A DNA stretch of 64,000 nt from positions 38,772,200 to 38,836,199 of the forward strand of contig OX246744.1 of assembly GCA_945910005.1 (NCBI GenBank), read 5' to 3'. Position numbers and translations under genes: made by a program. Position 1 is the first letter of the stretch; the number at the start of each line of letters is the position of its first letter. The notes under the pieces were generated by a model. That model saw only the letters and a program-made list of their open reading frames with translations, searched no databases and was not told the DNA's origin. This stretch comes from Isoperla grammatica (lineage: Eukaryota > Arthropoda > Insecta > Plecoptera > Perlodidae). Positions 35,796 to 47,850 of the stretch are shown one piece after another.

Positions 35796-38700
35796 GCAAA
35801 GTAAAGTAGACCTATACTGGCTAGAATGTAAGTATTCCCATACCGATCTCAGCTACAGCCTAATATAGTAAAGTAGACCTATACTAGCCCCAATGTAAGT
35901 ATTCCCATACTGATCTCAGCTACGGCCCCTTATAGTAAAGTAGACCTATACTAGCCGCAAGGTAAGTATTCCCATACCGATCTCAGCCACGGCCCCTTAT
36001 AGTAAAGTAGACCTATACGAGCCCCAATGTAAGTATTCCCATACCGATCTCAGCTACGGCCCCTTATAGTAAAGTAGACCTATACTAGCCGCAACGTAAG
36101 TATTCCCATACCGATCTCAGCTACGGCCCCTTATAGTAAAGTAGACCTATACTAGCCCCAATGTAAGTATTCCCATACCGATCTCAGCTACGGCCCCTTA
36201 TAGTAAAGTAGACGTATACTAGCCCAATGTAAGTATTCCCATAGCGATCTAAGCTACGGCCCCTTATAGTAAAGTAGACCTATACTAGCCCCAATGTAAG
36301 TATTGTCATAGCGATCTCAGCTACGGCCCCTTATAGTAAAGTAGGCCTACACTAGCCACAATGTAAGTATTCCCAACCGATGATAATGTGCAATTATACA
36401 TCTTCAGTACATGTACTGTTATATGACTGTATGTACACAATGATCAAATGGAAATAAAATTGAAATTGAATTGATCTCAGCTACTGCCCCTTATAGTAAA
36501 GTAGACCCATACTAGCCCCAATGTAAGTATTCCCATACCGATCTCAGCTACGACCCCTTATAGTAAAGTAGACCTATACTAGCCCCAATGTAAGTATTGT
36601 CATACCGATCTCAGCTACGGCCCCTTATAGTAAAGTAGACCTATACTAGCCCCAATGTAAGTATTCCCATACCGATCTCAGCTACAGCCCCTTATAGTAA
36701 AGTAGACCTATACTAGCCCCAATGTAAGTATTGTCATACCGATCTCAGCTACGGCCCCTTATAGTAAAGTAGTCCTATACTAGCCCCAATGTAAGTATTC
36801 CCATAGCGATCTCAGCTACGGCCCCTTATAGTAAAGTAGACCTATACTAGCCCCAATGTAAGTATTGTCAAAGCGATGTCAGCTACGGCTCCTTATAGTA
36901 GAGTAGTCCTATACTAGCCCCAATGTAAGTATTCCCAACACGATCTCAGCTACGGCCCCTTATAGTAGAGAGACCTATACTAGCCCCAATGTAAGTATTC
37001 CCATAGCGATCTCAGCTACGGCCCCTTATAGTAAAGTAGTCCAATACTAGCCTCAATGTAAGTATTCCCATAGCGATCTCAGCTACAGCCCCTTATAGTA
37101 AAGTAGACCTATACCAGCCCCATTGTAAGTATTGTCAAAGCGATGTCAGCTACGGCCCCTTATAGTAAAGTTGACCTATACTAGCCTCAATGTAAGTATT
37201 CCCATAGCGATCTCAGCTACAGCCCCTTATAGTAAAGTAGACCTATACCAGCCCCATTGTAAGTATTGTCAAAGCGATGTCAGCTACGGCCCCTTATAGT
37301 AAAGTTGACCTATACTAGCCTCAATGTAAGTATTCCCATACGGATCTCAGCCACGCCCCCTTATAGTAAAGTAGACCAATACTAGCCCCAATGTAAGTAT
37401 TCCCATAGCGATCTCATATACGGCCCCTTATAGTAAAGTAGACCTATACTAGCCTAAATGTAAGTATTCCCTTACCGATCTCAGCTACGTCCTCTTATAA
37501 TAGAGTAGACCTATACTAGCCACAATGTAAGTATTCCCATAGCGATCACAGCTACGGCTCTTAAAGTAAAGTAGACCTATACTAGCCCCAATGTAAGTAT
37601 TTCCATACCGATCTCAGCTACGGCACCTTATGGTAAAGTAGACCTTTACTAGCCCCAATGTAAGTATTCCCTGTAGCGATCTCAGCTACGGCTCCTTATA
37701 GTAAAGTAGTCCTATACTGGCCCCAATGTAAGTATTCCCATAGCGATCTCAGGTACGGCCTCTTATAGTAAAGTAGACCTATACTAGCCCAAATGTAAGT
37801 ATTCCCATACCGATCTCAGCAACGGCCCCTTATAGAAAAGTAGACCTATACTAGCCCCAATGTAAGCATTCCCTGTAGCGATCTCAGCTACGGCTCCTTA
37901 TAGTAAAGTAGTCCTATACTGGCCCCAATGTAAGTATTCCCATAGCGATCTCAGCAACGGCCCCTTATAGAAAAGTAGACCTATACTAGCCCCAATGTAA
38001 GCATTCCCTGTAGCGATCTCAGCTACGGCTCCTTATAGTAAAGTAGTCCTATACTGGCCCCAATGTAAGTATTCCCATAGCGATCTCAGGTACGGCCTCT
38101 TATAGTAAAGTAGACATATACTAGCCCAAATGTAAGTATTCCCATACCGATCTCAGCTACGTCCTCTTATAATAGAGTAGACCTATACTAGCCACAATGT
38201 AAGTATTCCCATAGCGATCACAGCTACGGCTCTTAAAGTAAAGTAGACCTATACTAGCCCCAATGTAAGTATTCCCATACCGATCTCAGCTACGGCACCT
38301 TATGGTAAAGTAGACCTTTACTAGCCCCAATGTAAGTATTTCCATACCGATCTCACCTACGGCCCCTTATAGTATAGTAGACCTATAATAGCCCCAATGT
38401 AAGTATTCCCATAGCGATCTCGGCTACAGCACTTTATAGTGAAGAAGTCCTATACTAGCCCCAATGTAAGTATTCCCATAGCGATCTCAGCTACGGCCCC
38501 TTATAGTAGAGTAGACAATACTAGCCACAATGTTAGTATTCCCATAGCGATCTCAGCTACGGCCCCTGATAGTAAAGTAGACCTACACTAGCCCCAACGT
38601 AAGTATTCTACTAGCGATCTCAGCTACGTCCCCTTATAGTAAAGTAGACCTATACTAGCCCCAATGTAAGTATTCCCATAGCGATCTCAGCTACGGCCCC

Positions 38701-41490
38701 TTATAGTAAAGTAGACCTATACTAGCCCCAATGTAAGTATTGTCATAGCGATCTTAGCTACGGCCCCTTATCGTAAAGTAGACCTATACTAGCCCCAATG
38801 TAAGTGTTCCCATACCGATCACAGCTACGCCCTCTTGTAGTAAAGGAGTCCGTATACTAGCCGCTATGTAAGTATCTCCATAGCGATCTCAGCTACGCCC
38901 CCTTATAGTAAAGTAGACCTATATTAGCCCCAATGTAAGTATTCCCATAGCGATCTCAGCTACGGCCCCTTATAGTAAAGTAGACCTATACTAGCCCCAA
39001 TGTAAGTATTGTCATAGAGGATCTCAGCTACGGCCCCTTATAGTAAAGTAGTCCTATACTAGCCTCTATGTATGTATCTCCATAGCAATCTCAGCTACGC
39101 CCCCTTATAGTAAAGTACACCTATACTAGCCCCAATGTAAGTATTCCCATAGCGATCTCAGCTACGGCCCCTAATAGTAAAGTAGACCTATACTAGCCCC
39201 AATGTAAGTATTCCCATACCGATCACAGCTACGGCCCCTTATAGTAAAGTAGACCTATACTAGCCCCAATGTAAGTATTCCCATAGCGATCTCAGCTACG
39301 CCCCCTTATAGTAAAGTAGTCCTATACTAGCCTCTATGTAAGTATCTCCATAGCGATCTCAGCCACGGCTCCTTATAGTAAAGTGGTCCTATACTAGCCT
39401 CTATGTAAGTATCTCCATAGCGATCTCAGCTACAGCCCCTCATAGTAAAGTAGTCCTATACTAGCCTCTATGTAAGTATCTCCATAGTGATCTCAGCTAC
39501 GCCCCCTGTTAGTTAAGTAGACCTATACTAGCATCTATGTAAGTATCTTCATAGCGATCTCAGCTACGCCCCCTTATTGTAAAGTATACCTATACTAGCC
39601 TCTATGTAAGTATCTCCATAGTGATCTCAGCTACGCCCCCTTAGAGTTTAGTAGACCTATACTAGCATCTATGTAAGTATCTCCATAGTGCTCTCAGCTA
39701 CGCCCCCTTATAGTTAAGTAGACCTATACTAGCATCTATGTAAGTATCTCCATAGCGATCTCAGCTACGCCCCCTTATAGTAAAGTATACCTATACTAGC
39801 CCCAATGTTAGTATTGTCATAGCGATCTCAGCTACGGCCCCTTATAGTTAAGTAGACCTATACCTGCCTCTATGTAAGTATTGCCATAGCGATCTCAGCT
39901 ACGGCCCCTTATAGTTAAGTAGTCCTATACTAGCCTCTATGTAAGTATCTCCATAGTGATCTCAGCTACGGCCCCTTATAGTAAAGTAGTCCTATACTAG
40001 CCTCTATGTAAGTATCTCCATAGTGATCTCAGCTACGGCCCCTTATAGTAAAGTAGTCCTATACTAGCCTCTATGTAAGTATCTCCATAGTGATCTCAGC
40101 TACGGCCCCTTATAGTAAAGGAGTCCTATACTAGCCTGTATGTAAGTATCTCCATAGTGATCTCAGCTACGGCCCCTTATAGGAAAGAAGACCTTTACTA
40201 GCCCCTATGTAAGTATCTCCATAGTGATCTCAGCTACGGCCCCTTATAGTAAAGTAGTCCTATACTAGCCTCTATGTAAGTATCTCCATAGTGATCTCAG
40301 CTACGTCCCCTTATAGTTAAGTAGACCTATACTAGCATCTATGTAAGTATCTCCATAGCGATCTCAGCTACGCCCCCTTATAGTTAAGTAGACCTATACT
40401 AGCCTCTATGTAAGTATTGCCATAGCGATCTCAGCTACGGCCCCTTATAGTAAAGTATACCTATACTAGCCCCAATGTTAGTATTGTCATAGTGATCACA
40501 GCTACGGCCCCTTATAGTTAAGTAGACCTATACTAGCCCCAATGTACGTATTCCCATAGTGATCTCAGCTACGGCCCCTTATAGTAAAGTAGACCTATAC
40601 TAGCCCCAATGTACGTATTCCCATAGTGATCTCAGCTACGGCCCCTTATAGTAAAGTAGACCTATACTAGCCCCAATGTAAGTATTGTCATAGCGATCTC
40701 AGCTACGGCCCCTTATAGTAAAGTAGTATATATAGTTGCCCCAATGTAAGTATTCCCATAGTGATCTGAGCTACGGCCCCTTATAGCAAAGTAGACCTAT
40801 ACTAGCCCCAATGTAAGTATTCCCATAGCGATCTCAGCTACAGCCCCTTATAGTAAAGTAGACCTATACTAGCCCCAATGTAAGTATTGTCATAGCGATC
40901 TCAGCTACGGCCTCTTATAGTTAAGTAGTATATATAGTACCCCAATGTAAGTATTCCCATAGCGATCTCAGCTACAGCCCCTTATAGTAAAGTAGACCTA
41001 TACAAGTCCCTATGTAAGTATCTCCATAGTGATCTCAGCTACGGCCCCTTATAGTAAAGTAGACCTATACTAGCCCCAATGTAAGTATTGTCATAGCGAT
41101 CTCAGCTACGGCCCCTTATAGTAAAGTAGTATATAAAGTAGCCCCAATGTAAGTATTCCCATAGTGATCTGAGCTACGGCCCCTTATAGCAAAGTAGACC
41201 TATACTAGCCCCAATGTAAGTATTCCCATAGCGATCTCAGCTACAGCCCCTTATAGTAAAGTAGACCTATACTAGCCCCAATGTAAGTATTCCCATAGCG
41301 ATCTCAGCTACAGCCCCTTATAGTAAAGTAGACCTATACGAGCCCCAATGTAAGTATTCCTATACCGATCTCGGCTACGGCCCCTTATAGTAAAGTAGAC
41401 CTATACTAGCCCCAATGTAAGTATTCCTATTCCGATCTCGGCTACGGCCCCTTATAGTAAAGTAGACCTCTACTAGCCACAATGTAAGTA
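35788..41490. repeat. 67-bp minisatellite, ~85 copies, 5.7 kb
   Basis: The unit reads AGTAAAGTAGACCTATACTA, then GCCCCAATGTAAGTATT, then CCCATAGCGATCTCAGCTAC, then GGCCCCTTAT. It is a single long head-to-tail array with variant families: ATTCCC, ATTGTC and ATCTCC types, with CTCTATG types grouped at about 39300-40400. Each unit holds GTAAGTATT, a strong 5' splice-donor word. About 36377-36472 is interrupted by a foreign segment. It lacks long open frames because the unit contains stops in most frames. Confidence 0.95.
36377..36472 (+). mobile_element. Short retrotransposon-tail insertion in the 67-bp array
   Basis: About 95 bp not related to the array: GATGATAATGTGCAATTATA to ATGGAAATAAAATTGAAATTGAATTG. 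The end has an AATAAA and an A-rich repeat (AAATTG), as at the 3' terminus of non-LTR elements or of a very short 5'-truncated copy. Array sequence resumes with GATCTCAGCTAC. Confidence 0.55.
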
Positions 41491-41498
41491 TTCCCACA

Positions 41499-41499
<1 letters not shown>

Positions 41500-41535
<36 letters not shown>
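41500..41535 (+). repeat. G homopolymer (~36 G) at the array's end
   Basis: The 67-bp array stops at CCCACAC and is followed by an unbroken run of about 36 G. It creates a proline run in a minus-strand frame, which is an artefact. It is prone to quadruplex formation and length error. Confidence 0.9.
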
Positions 41536-41536
<1 letters not shown>

Positions 41537-42598
41537 ATAATTGTCCATCAAGCAACTACACTGCAGCGCTTTGAGCATTTCGGCCACTGAGGTTTGGCTG
41601 CTAGAATTAACCGAAAACCTCTCTAGAAGCCAATGCACTAATTTATTTGGGAAAATGTCTATTGATTCCAAAGAAGTCAGGTAGCGTTTCAAAGAACTTA
41701 GAAATTTGCGTTCTTGAAAGTTGTGTGTATTCAATATTCAGTGATCTTTGGCCGGATAGCTCGCAAAGCTCTCTGTGCACTTGTTACGCCTACCCATAAA
41801 TTGGAATTGTATTTGCAGCAGTTACACACGCGTGAACGGCCTGGTTGTTTGTGCTGTGTTAAATTATAATGAAGCTGGAATTCAATAAACCTATCTGCAG
41901 CCAGCCCAATCATGGTAGGCCTAATTATCTATTGACACAACCCAGTTTCTTGGATGGCTGTCTCCGCAAAAATCAGGACCTGTAATTTTCTCAAATAATG
42001 AGAGCTTTCTTTTCCGGGATGAACTAGACATGGCTTACGACATATGTATGGTAGTCTTGGGGCGAGTTTACACTTAACTGATCACAATGAACACAAGAGA
42101 GGGTGAGTAGATTGTCTTGGACCTGTAGGCCCTACATACCTCGTCTCGGGCTTCCTAGCGGGATCTACGCTGACAAGAGTATATCTCGGAAGACAACTAT
42201 CTGCAACAACAATAAAAGTCAATGAAAACAGATCCTGTGTGTCCATTGGTCGATAATGGGCAAGTATACTCATCCGCCAACATTCAGTCCAATCATATTT
42301 TATTACATTCATTATGGCAACAAAATATTGTATTTCCTTGCCCACTTCAATGCAAATGGTATAGGCTAATATACCAATGGCAATTGGCAATTTTTTTTTT
42401 TTTTTTGACATGCATATTATCGCTTTCACTGTTTTCACGTACGTATTCATCAGTTTTTTTGGGGCACAGATTCCCGAAAAACATTACATCGGGATTTCAC
42501 TGTAATCGATGTTACGCAAAACGTTTCATTAAGGCCTAATAGACTTAAACTTAAATAAATTTTAAATAAAATTAAATAAATTAAACTTAAATAAATGC

Positions 42599-42656
<58 letters not shown>

Positions 42657-43096
42657 TACTCGGAATACACAAGACAATATAATATTTCACTAGCATTATT
42701 TGATACAAGAAAACTGAAAATATAAACATTTAAAACATCAAGAGATAACAATTAACATGACTTGGTAGGCCTACTGGAAAATATAACTAAAATTGATATT
42801 TGCTATTGTTAATTAGTAAATATCTAGACATGTGTGAAGTCAAGCAGTATTTGTGCTCTATTTATTTATTAGCAAATGGACACTACAGCATTTTATGCCA
42901 ATAGGCGTGACCATCCAAACGTAAAATCAACAATATAGGCTATAATTAATTATCAAGATAAACATGTTCTGATGATTAACTCAGCCAATTTGGCCTCTCC
43001 ATCCAAGCATACACTACTAATTAATTAACAATACACACTATGAGCCCACAGCAGCAGTAACCCCGCAACGACAGACATTATTGTTGTCGAATGTCC
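41536..43096. other. Non-coding region with an ATT microsatellite
   Basis: (ATT)n at about 42599-42655 and a T run near 42391-42406. No supported gene. Confidence 0.6.
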
Positions 43097-43103
43097 CGAG
43101 TTA

Positions 43104-43249
43104 GGTTGGAATTCATAGTCGGCCCCTACACCTAGGGGCACCCATTGTTGCTATGGATTTGTTTTGTTTATGGGAAATAACAGCAAACAATTGTTACCTT
43201 GGTAACAATGGGCGCCCCTAGGTGTAGGGGCCGACTATGAATTCCAACC
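43104..43249. mobile_element. Foldback MITE, copy 2 (complete)
   Basis: GGTTGGAATTCATAGTCGGC at 43104 is repeated in inverse as GCCGACTATGAATTCCAACC ending at 43249; the palindrome can be extended to CGAGTT/AACTCG (43097-43255) with one unpaired base. The arms are about 50 bp, with an A/T-rich loop (TTGTTTTGTTTATGGG). Near-identity to 19571-19706 indicates recent spread. Confidence 0.88.
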
Positions 43250-43255
43250 AACTCG

Positions 43256-43723
43256 TTGCCAACGGGTGGGATTCAGGGGGCGGCGTGTTTGCGAGCCAGT
43301 GCGGAGGAGTTTCCCACCGGTCTTAGGAAATAGACGCTCAACAAAACATCAAAGCCGAGAATAATACAATACCGCTGTTCAATGGATTAATCAAGATGAC
43401 GGCTGCCTTGAGTGGTATTTGTATTAGGCCCCTAGTGCCGGTCTCCGTGTTGGTAAAATGTTAGCCTACAATCTCGAAACTGCATAGCGGCCAACTCACA
43501 ATATCGTTTCAGCCCATTACCAATTATATCAACCGTGTTTTGTGTGAAGGTAAAAACAGAAATAGTAAAGAAAGGGGTCCCATAGATTTCTCTACGGACA
43601 GATTACTATTACAAATTATTAGTATTGAGAGGGAAAGAGTTATAGGAACCAACAGCTCACCGAAGATCGGCAGCCGTGTTGAGATGGAGATTACATATTA
43701 TTTACAATAATTTACAATTAGAC
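43256..43723. other. Non-coding
   Basis: No supported feature. Confidence 0.4.
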
Positions 43724-44155
43724 GGAACGTTTCGGCTTACACAGCCTTGATCACCCGTCGGTGTAGAGATACTAACTGACTAAATTTAAATATATATAGC
43801 CTATATAGATGTACAAGGCGCTGTTGGTGGTGGAGGGGAGAGTTAGCCAGGTAAGGTAAGGTAGTTCTCTGTATACCCTCCAGAGCCCCAAGGTTAGCGC
43901 AGGTTGAGATTGGGAGGCATACGGGAGCTGGTAACCATCTGGTGAGCCAGTTCCCACTTTCTGAGCTCTCCCTCACTGCAGTTGTGTGGCAAAGCCCTGA
44001 TGATGCTGGTGTTGAAGCAGTCATTAAAGGCTAGGTTGTGACTGGTCGCATGCAGGGCCACGGGTTTCTCATTGGCAATCACAGTGTCGTGCCTGTGCCC
44101 ATTCATTCTTTGCCTAAGAGTGTTGGTGGTTAGGCCTATGTACTCTGCGGGGCAG
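43724..44155 (-). mobile_element. Penelope-like element 3' fragment (GIY-YIG domain, hammerhead-like motif)
   Basis: Minus-strand reading from about 44155 gives YCPAEYIGLTTNTLRQRMNG followed by HRHDTVIANEKPVALHATSH and, near the stop at 43894, MVTSSRMPPNLNLR. AEYIG is the YIG half of a GIY-YIG nuclease, and the conserved Arg-x3-H and the terminal P-x-LN match the end of Penelope-like polyproteins. Downstream, GACGGGTGATCAAGGC and GCCGAAACGTTCCG (43724-43770) have the spacing of hammerhead-ribozyme cores often found at the ends of these elements. The GIY half and the reverse transcriptase are missing. Confidence 0.6.
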
Positions 44156-44159
44156 TAAC

Positions 44160-45400
44160 TCTATAACATCTGTATTCGAGGTTAAATGTTGCAAAGCACA
44201 CTCATGCGGTAGTAATGCGAACTAATGAAGTCGTGTTGCCAGCGCCCTTGTGTATGATTTTAATGTAGAGTTATATAAAACAGTGGTTATTAATAGCTGG
44301 GGGACTAAGTGCACAGGCCCATACATAGCTAGTAGTATACGTGCATTGCAACAAAGCACATAAATGAAATTACGTCCCCCACTGAAAGTTACTTCTTGTA
44401 GCCTACCTGAATGGGTGGATAATAAACTAAATGTGTCAAACCACCCAGTATGACGGCCACATAAAATACAAATGTGACAACTGACAATATTACGTCACAA
44501 ATTACATGCACACACAGCTGGCAAACGCTGGCTGATTAATTACGAACAAGGTTATATTACTGTTAAGTAGGACTTATCGTTTAGATAATGCTTATGACTT
44601 GTTTAATATCGTTAAAAAGTTATTATTACATTCATTCATATTACATGTAAATCACACAAAGATTTGTATTGTGTGTGTAAACAAATCACTACGATGTTAC
44701 CAAAACACAGCTAATATTTAGACCACATTTACTAGGCTACTGTCGAATGGTGCTGTCTGTCTACTAATATCATGCATCGTTTCTAATTGTCTAAACACAT
44801 AATTCAAATGCAATGTAAATTTGGCCAATAAATGTAGAACCAGGTGACTAGCCTAGCATTTCAACACGCACGAAGCGCCAGCCCTACAGCGATCATGTAT
44901 GTGGCTGACGTCAAGCGCAGGGCGGACAGAAACGAGTGCGCCGGAGTGCCAGATCTTAGCAAGGAAGAATATTGTTAGACCGTGGGCTAGGCCCTATCAA
45001 GGCCTAGCATTCGTCTTCATTGTACCTTACTTTAAGTCCATCACTACGTTTATCAAGCGGACTGGGCTCGCACTTGGCGGTGTGAGCCGAGTTTAGTGCG
45101 TACCGAGTTCGATTGATAAACACCTCAGCTCGAGCTTATTTCAGTTCTGTTTAGAAGACGATCTAGTCCGGTTCAATAGAACTAGGGATAGGGCTTAATA
45201 GGAGTCCGGAGTGAAGTATGCTTGCTAAGCGGGTTCCGAACTCACTGCGTACTGAAGTCAGTCCGAACCCAGTCCGCTAGATAAACGTAGTGTATGGCTA
45301 GGATAGTAAATAAGGCCTACCCCTGTGCACTTCCGTGTCTGTGACAAGACTAGGAGGCCAGACCCTCGTAGGTCTAGCCCTTCCAAGTTTGTGGCAAGGC
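44160..45400. other. Non-coding region
   Basis: No supported gene; GC rises after 44870 where the TAGGCC-rich tract begins. Confidence 0.4.
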
Positions 45401-45985
45401 TAGTAGGCCCTAACAGCTACGCAAAGGCTAGGCCTAGCCCTACGTCTTTGTACGTCTATCAATCCCATATGGCTAAGCTAGTAGGCTTGGCCAGACCCTA
45501 GTAGGCCTAGCCCTTTCAAGTATGTAGCAAGGCTAGCAAGAGCTAGGCAAAGGCTAGGCCTAGCCCTACGTCTTTGTACGTCAATCAATCCTATGGCTAG
45601 GCTAGTAGGCTAGACCCTAGTAGCCTAGGCCTTCCAAGTTTGTGGCAAGGCTGGCAAGAGCTAGGTAAAGGCTAGGCCTAGCCCTACATCTTTGTACATC
45701 AATTAATCTTATGGCTAGGCTAGTAGGTTAGACCCTAGTAGGCCCAGGCCCAGCCCTTCCTAGTTTGTGGCAAGGCTAGCAAAAGCTAAAGGCTAGCTAA
45801 AGGCTAGGCCTAGCCTAGCCCTACGTCTTTGTACGTCAAACAACGCTCTAGTAGGCCAGACCCTAGTAGACCTAGGGCCTAGGCCTGGACCTAGCCTTCG
45901 ATGTTTCGAGTCCATGCCTAGCTAGGGTAGGTAGGCCTACGCCTAGCCCTAAGCTTTTGTACGTCCATCATGTTGCTAGCCTAGG
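45400..45985. repeat. GGCCTAGG-rich imperfect ~120-bp tandem repeat
   Basis: AGGCCTAGCCCTACGTCTTTGTACGTC-like segments (shown here only in part: CCCTACGTCTTTGTACGTC) recur near 45440, 45563, 45680 and 45815, and a diverged one near 45945. They alternate with CAGACCCTAGTAGGCC and GTTTGTGGCAAGGCTAG. The unit is about 115-125 bp, itself built of short CTAGGC palindromes. Confidence 0.75.
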
Positions 45986-46415
45986 CCTAGGCCGAGGGCA
46001 AGGTTACAAGAGTCCCAGGCAGCGCCGTTATGCTAGCCCTTACCTGTAATCCTTGTTAGGCTGACTGTTAGGCCACGTTCAGCTTGGCTCCTTGGCTAGG
46101 CCTACACCAGTGAAACCACGACTGACAAACAATTTAGCGTAATTAACTTAGGCCTAGGCCAAGATGGCAATAGTTTTAAGGTGTTATTAGGCCTTTTGGC
46201 CGATTCCGAAAGAAACTTACAGCCCACTTAACCTTGATCCAAACAAACAATTAAATTAGCAATTTATTAATAAGCAAAACCATCGAGGAGAAGCCAGGAA
46301 ACGCAAATGCTTTCGGAAGTGACGAAACGAAAGTAGAAATGAATGTTACATATCGATCGATCGATACAAAATTATTTCAACCTATCGATTGCTGTCAAAA
46401 CGAGAATTTCCTGCT
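45986..46415. other. Non-coding
   Basis: No gene or RNA supported; short GATCGATCGAT palindromes near 46355. Confidence 0.4.
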
Positions 46416-46499
46416 GGTCAGCCTCCTCCGCCTTTCGCTAGATAGGGTAAGCTCGCTGATAGCGATGACATCTAGTGAAAGGCGGAGGTACTACTGACC
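46416..46499. repeat. 84-bp hairpin (miniature foldback)
   Basis: GGTCAGCCTCCTCCGCCTTT and its imperfect complement AAAGGCGGAGGTACTACTGACC (first 20 bases: AAAGGCGGAGGTACTACTGA) form arms of about 28 bp around a loop of about 27 bp. Confidence 0.6.
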
Positions 46500-46662
46500 A
46501 ACCGGCATCGGTCGTTCAGCCAATACAACTACTACCACGCTGTAGCGGCAACTACGTACTACGTGGCCATCGCTCCCTCGCGGTAATTTCAAAACAGAGA
46601 ATTAAAGCGCATGGAATATTAATTCAAATTGACATCTAATTATTAATCGTTTGCATAGCTTA

Positions 46663-46760
46663 GGCCCGATCTTACAATCTCCTAATAAGAACCGCTATTT
46701 GTGGCTAATAACTATTTGTCAAATAAGCTATTCGTCGAATAAGAATTTTGTTGGGTCTTT
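46663..46760. mobile_element. Solo terminus of a Harbinger-like element
   Basis: TTA (46660-46662) then GGCCCGATCTTACAATCTCC and TAATAAGAAC..., followed by AGCTATTCGTCGAATAAG, matches the reverse complement of 18711-18831. No partner end was found downstream. Confidence 0.45.
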
Positions 46761-47231
46761 ACTATAAGATAGCCACCTCACGTTTTGTTGTTCTTTCAGA
46801 ACAATGGTTCCTACCTACTTTTACAAATAAAAACGCTTGCATATGGAAAGTAAATAATAAATTACCTACTTATGTCAGTACTTTACGGTGTCAGTTTTCG
46901 TAAGTAGCCCCCCCCCCCCCCCCCCAATGCAAATTGGTTGATAGAACAGTAGGCCTACATTTTTTCATAACTGAAAAAAATGCCTTAGTTAAATATTATT
47001 TAATATAACATAGTCTGTTAATAAGCAGATTGATGGATTCGATGAAAGTAAATCAAACACAATGGCTTACGTCCTTAGAGCTAATACGTCGCTTCACAAA
47101 GTTAATTATTTATTATGAATGTCTTTCCATTTCATTGATGTTGTTGGTGTTTGAGCAATTCAAACAAAATTTTTAGTAAATAATAGTGTATACTTGGAGA
47201 GGCCAAAATGGCTGAGTTAATTGGAACTCAG
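46761..47231. other. Non-coding with a C homopolymer
   Basis: About 18 C at 46908-46925. No gene. Confidence 0.5.
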
Positions 47232-47549
47232 AACAAGATCAACATGTTCTAGTGAGGGGAAAGGTACAGAAGGACGACAGCTTACCTGAGAAAGTAGATA
47301 GGTCGCTTTGAGAAACATATAGCCTAGATGGGAAGACAAATAAATAAATAATACCCTTTTCTAGTTTTAAGTCAAGTTTATGTTTTCTACTCACGCTGAG
47401 TGATCAAGACCACCAGTTGGCCGAAACGTCTTAGTTTATTTATTTGTCTTCTCATCTATATGTTCCTCAAAGCGACCTTTCTACTTTTTCAGGTAAGCTG
47501 TCAACCTTCTGTACCCTTTTGTCTCACTAGAACATGTCTATCTTGGGAA
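47232..47549. repeat. Inverted repeat, ~110-bp arms around a hammerhead-like centre
   Basis: The left arm (about 47232-47345, ACATGTTCTAGTGAGG-type word, then GGTACAGAAGG, CAGCTTACCTG, GTCGCTTTGAG, AGACAAATAAATAAA) is mirrored by the right arm (about 47440-47549). Between them, CTGAGTGATCAAGACCACCA then GTTGGCCGAAACGTC (47395-47432) has CUGA-NGA and GAAA elements of a hammerhead core. Penelope-like termini are the likely origin. Confidence 0.55.
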
Positions 47550-47604
47550 CAGATAGATATTTTCTTCTGGGTTGTTTCACACCCTGTTTCACCCTGATGT
47601 TCCT

Positions 47605-47850
47605 GATCCATGTGACTTGATGGATGGAAAAACCACGGCAGAACAAGATCCGAGCATCGAGCGGATGGTTGGAACTCCAGCACCTCTGACCGTTATGGAT
47701 CTCCTATTCTGTAACTGTTACCGTGTTTGCAAGATGCCGGCCTGTGAGTGTTTGGCCCATCAACTGAAGTGTACCCACTCTTGTATGCTGAACGATTGTA
47801 CAAATATGGCGGCAAATATTCCAGTGTGTCAGAAGGATGATGGTGATTAA
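47605..47850 (+). pseudogene. C-terminal Cys-rich tail of a transposon-type protein
   Basis: The frame ending at 47850 reads RMVGTPAPLTVMDLLFCNCY then RVCKMPACECLAHQLKCTHSC. This P-A-P-x3-L plus CxC-x4-C-x3-C-x-C spacing is the CXC-like (tesmin/TSO1-like) tail common at the end of an uncharacterised transposon protein family in invertebrates. There is no true start codon or upstream domain, so it is a fragment. The same family may be represented on the other strand at 50793-51150. Confidence 0.5.

Noticed and set aside
41375..41734. 119-residue frame with a proline run
   Set aside because: The proline run is the reverse of a 36-G homopolymer; the flanks are array and non-coding sequence.
43737..44024. 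95-residue minus-strand frame overlapping the GIY-YIG fragment
   Set aside because: It is an out-of-phase shadow; the other frame carries the YIG and RMNGHR motifs.
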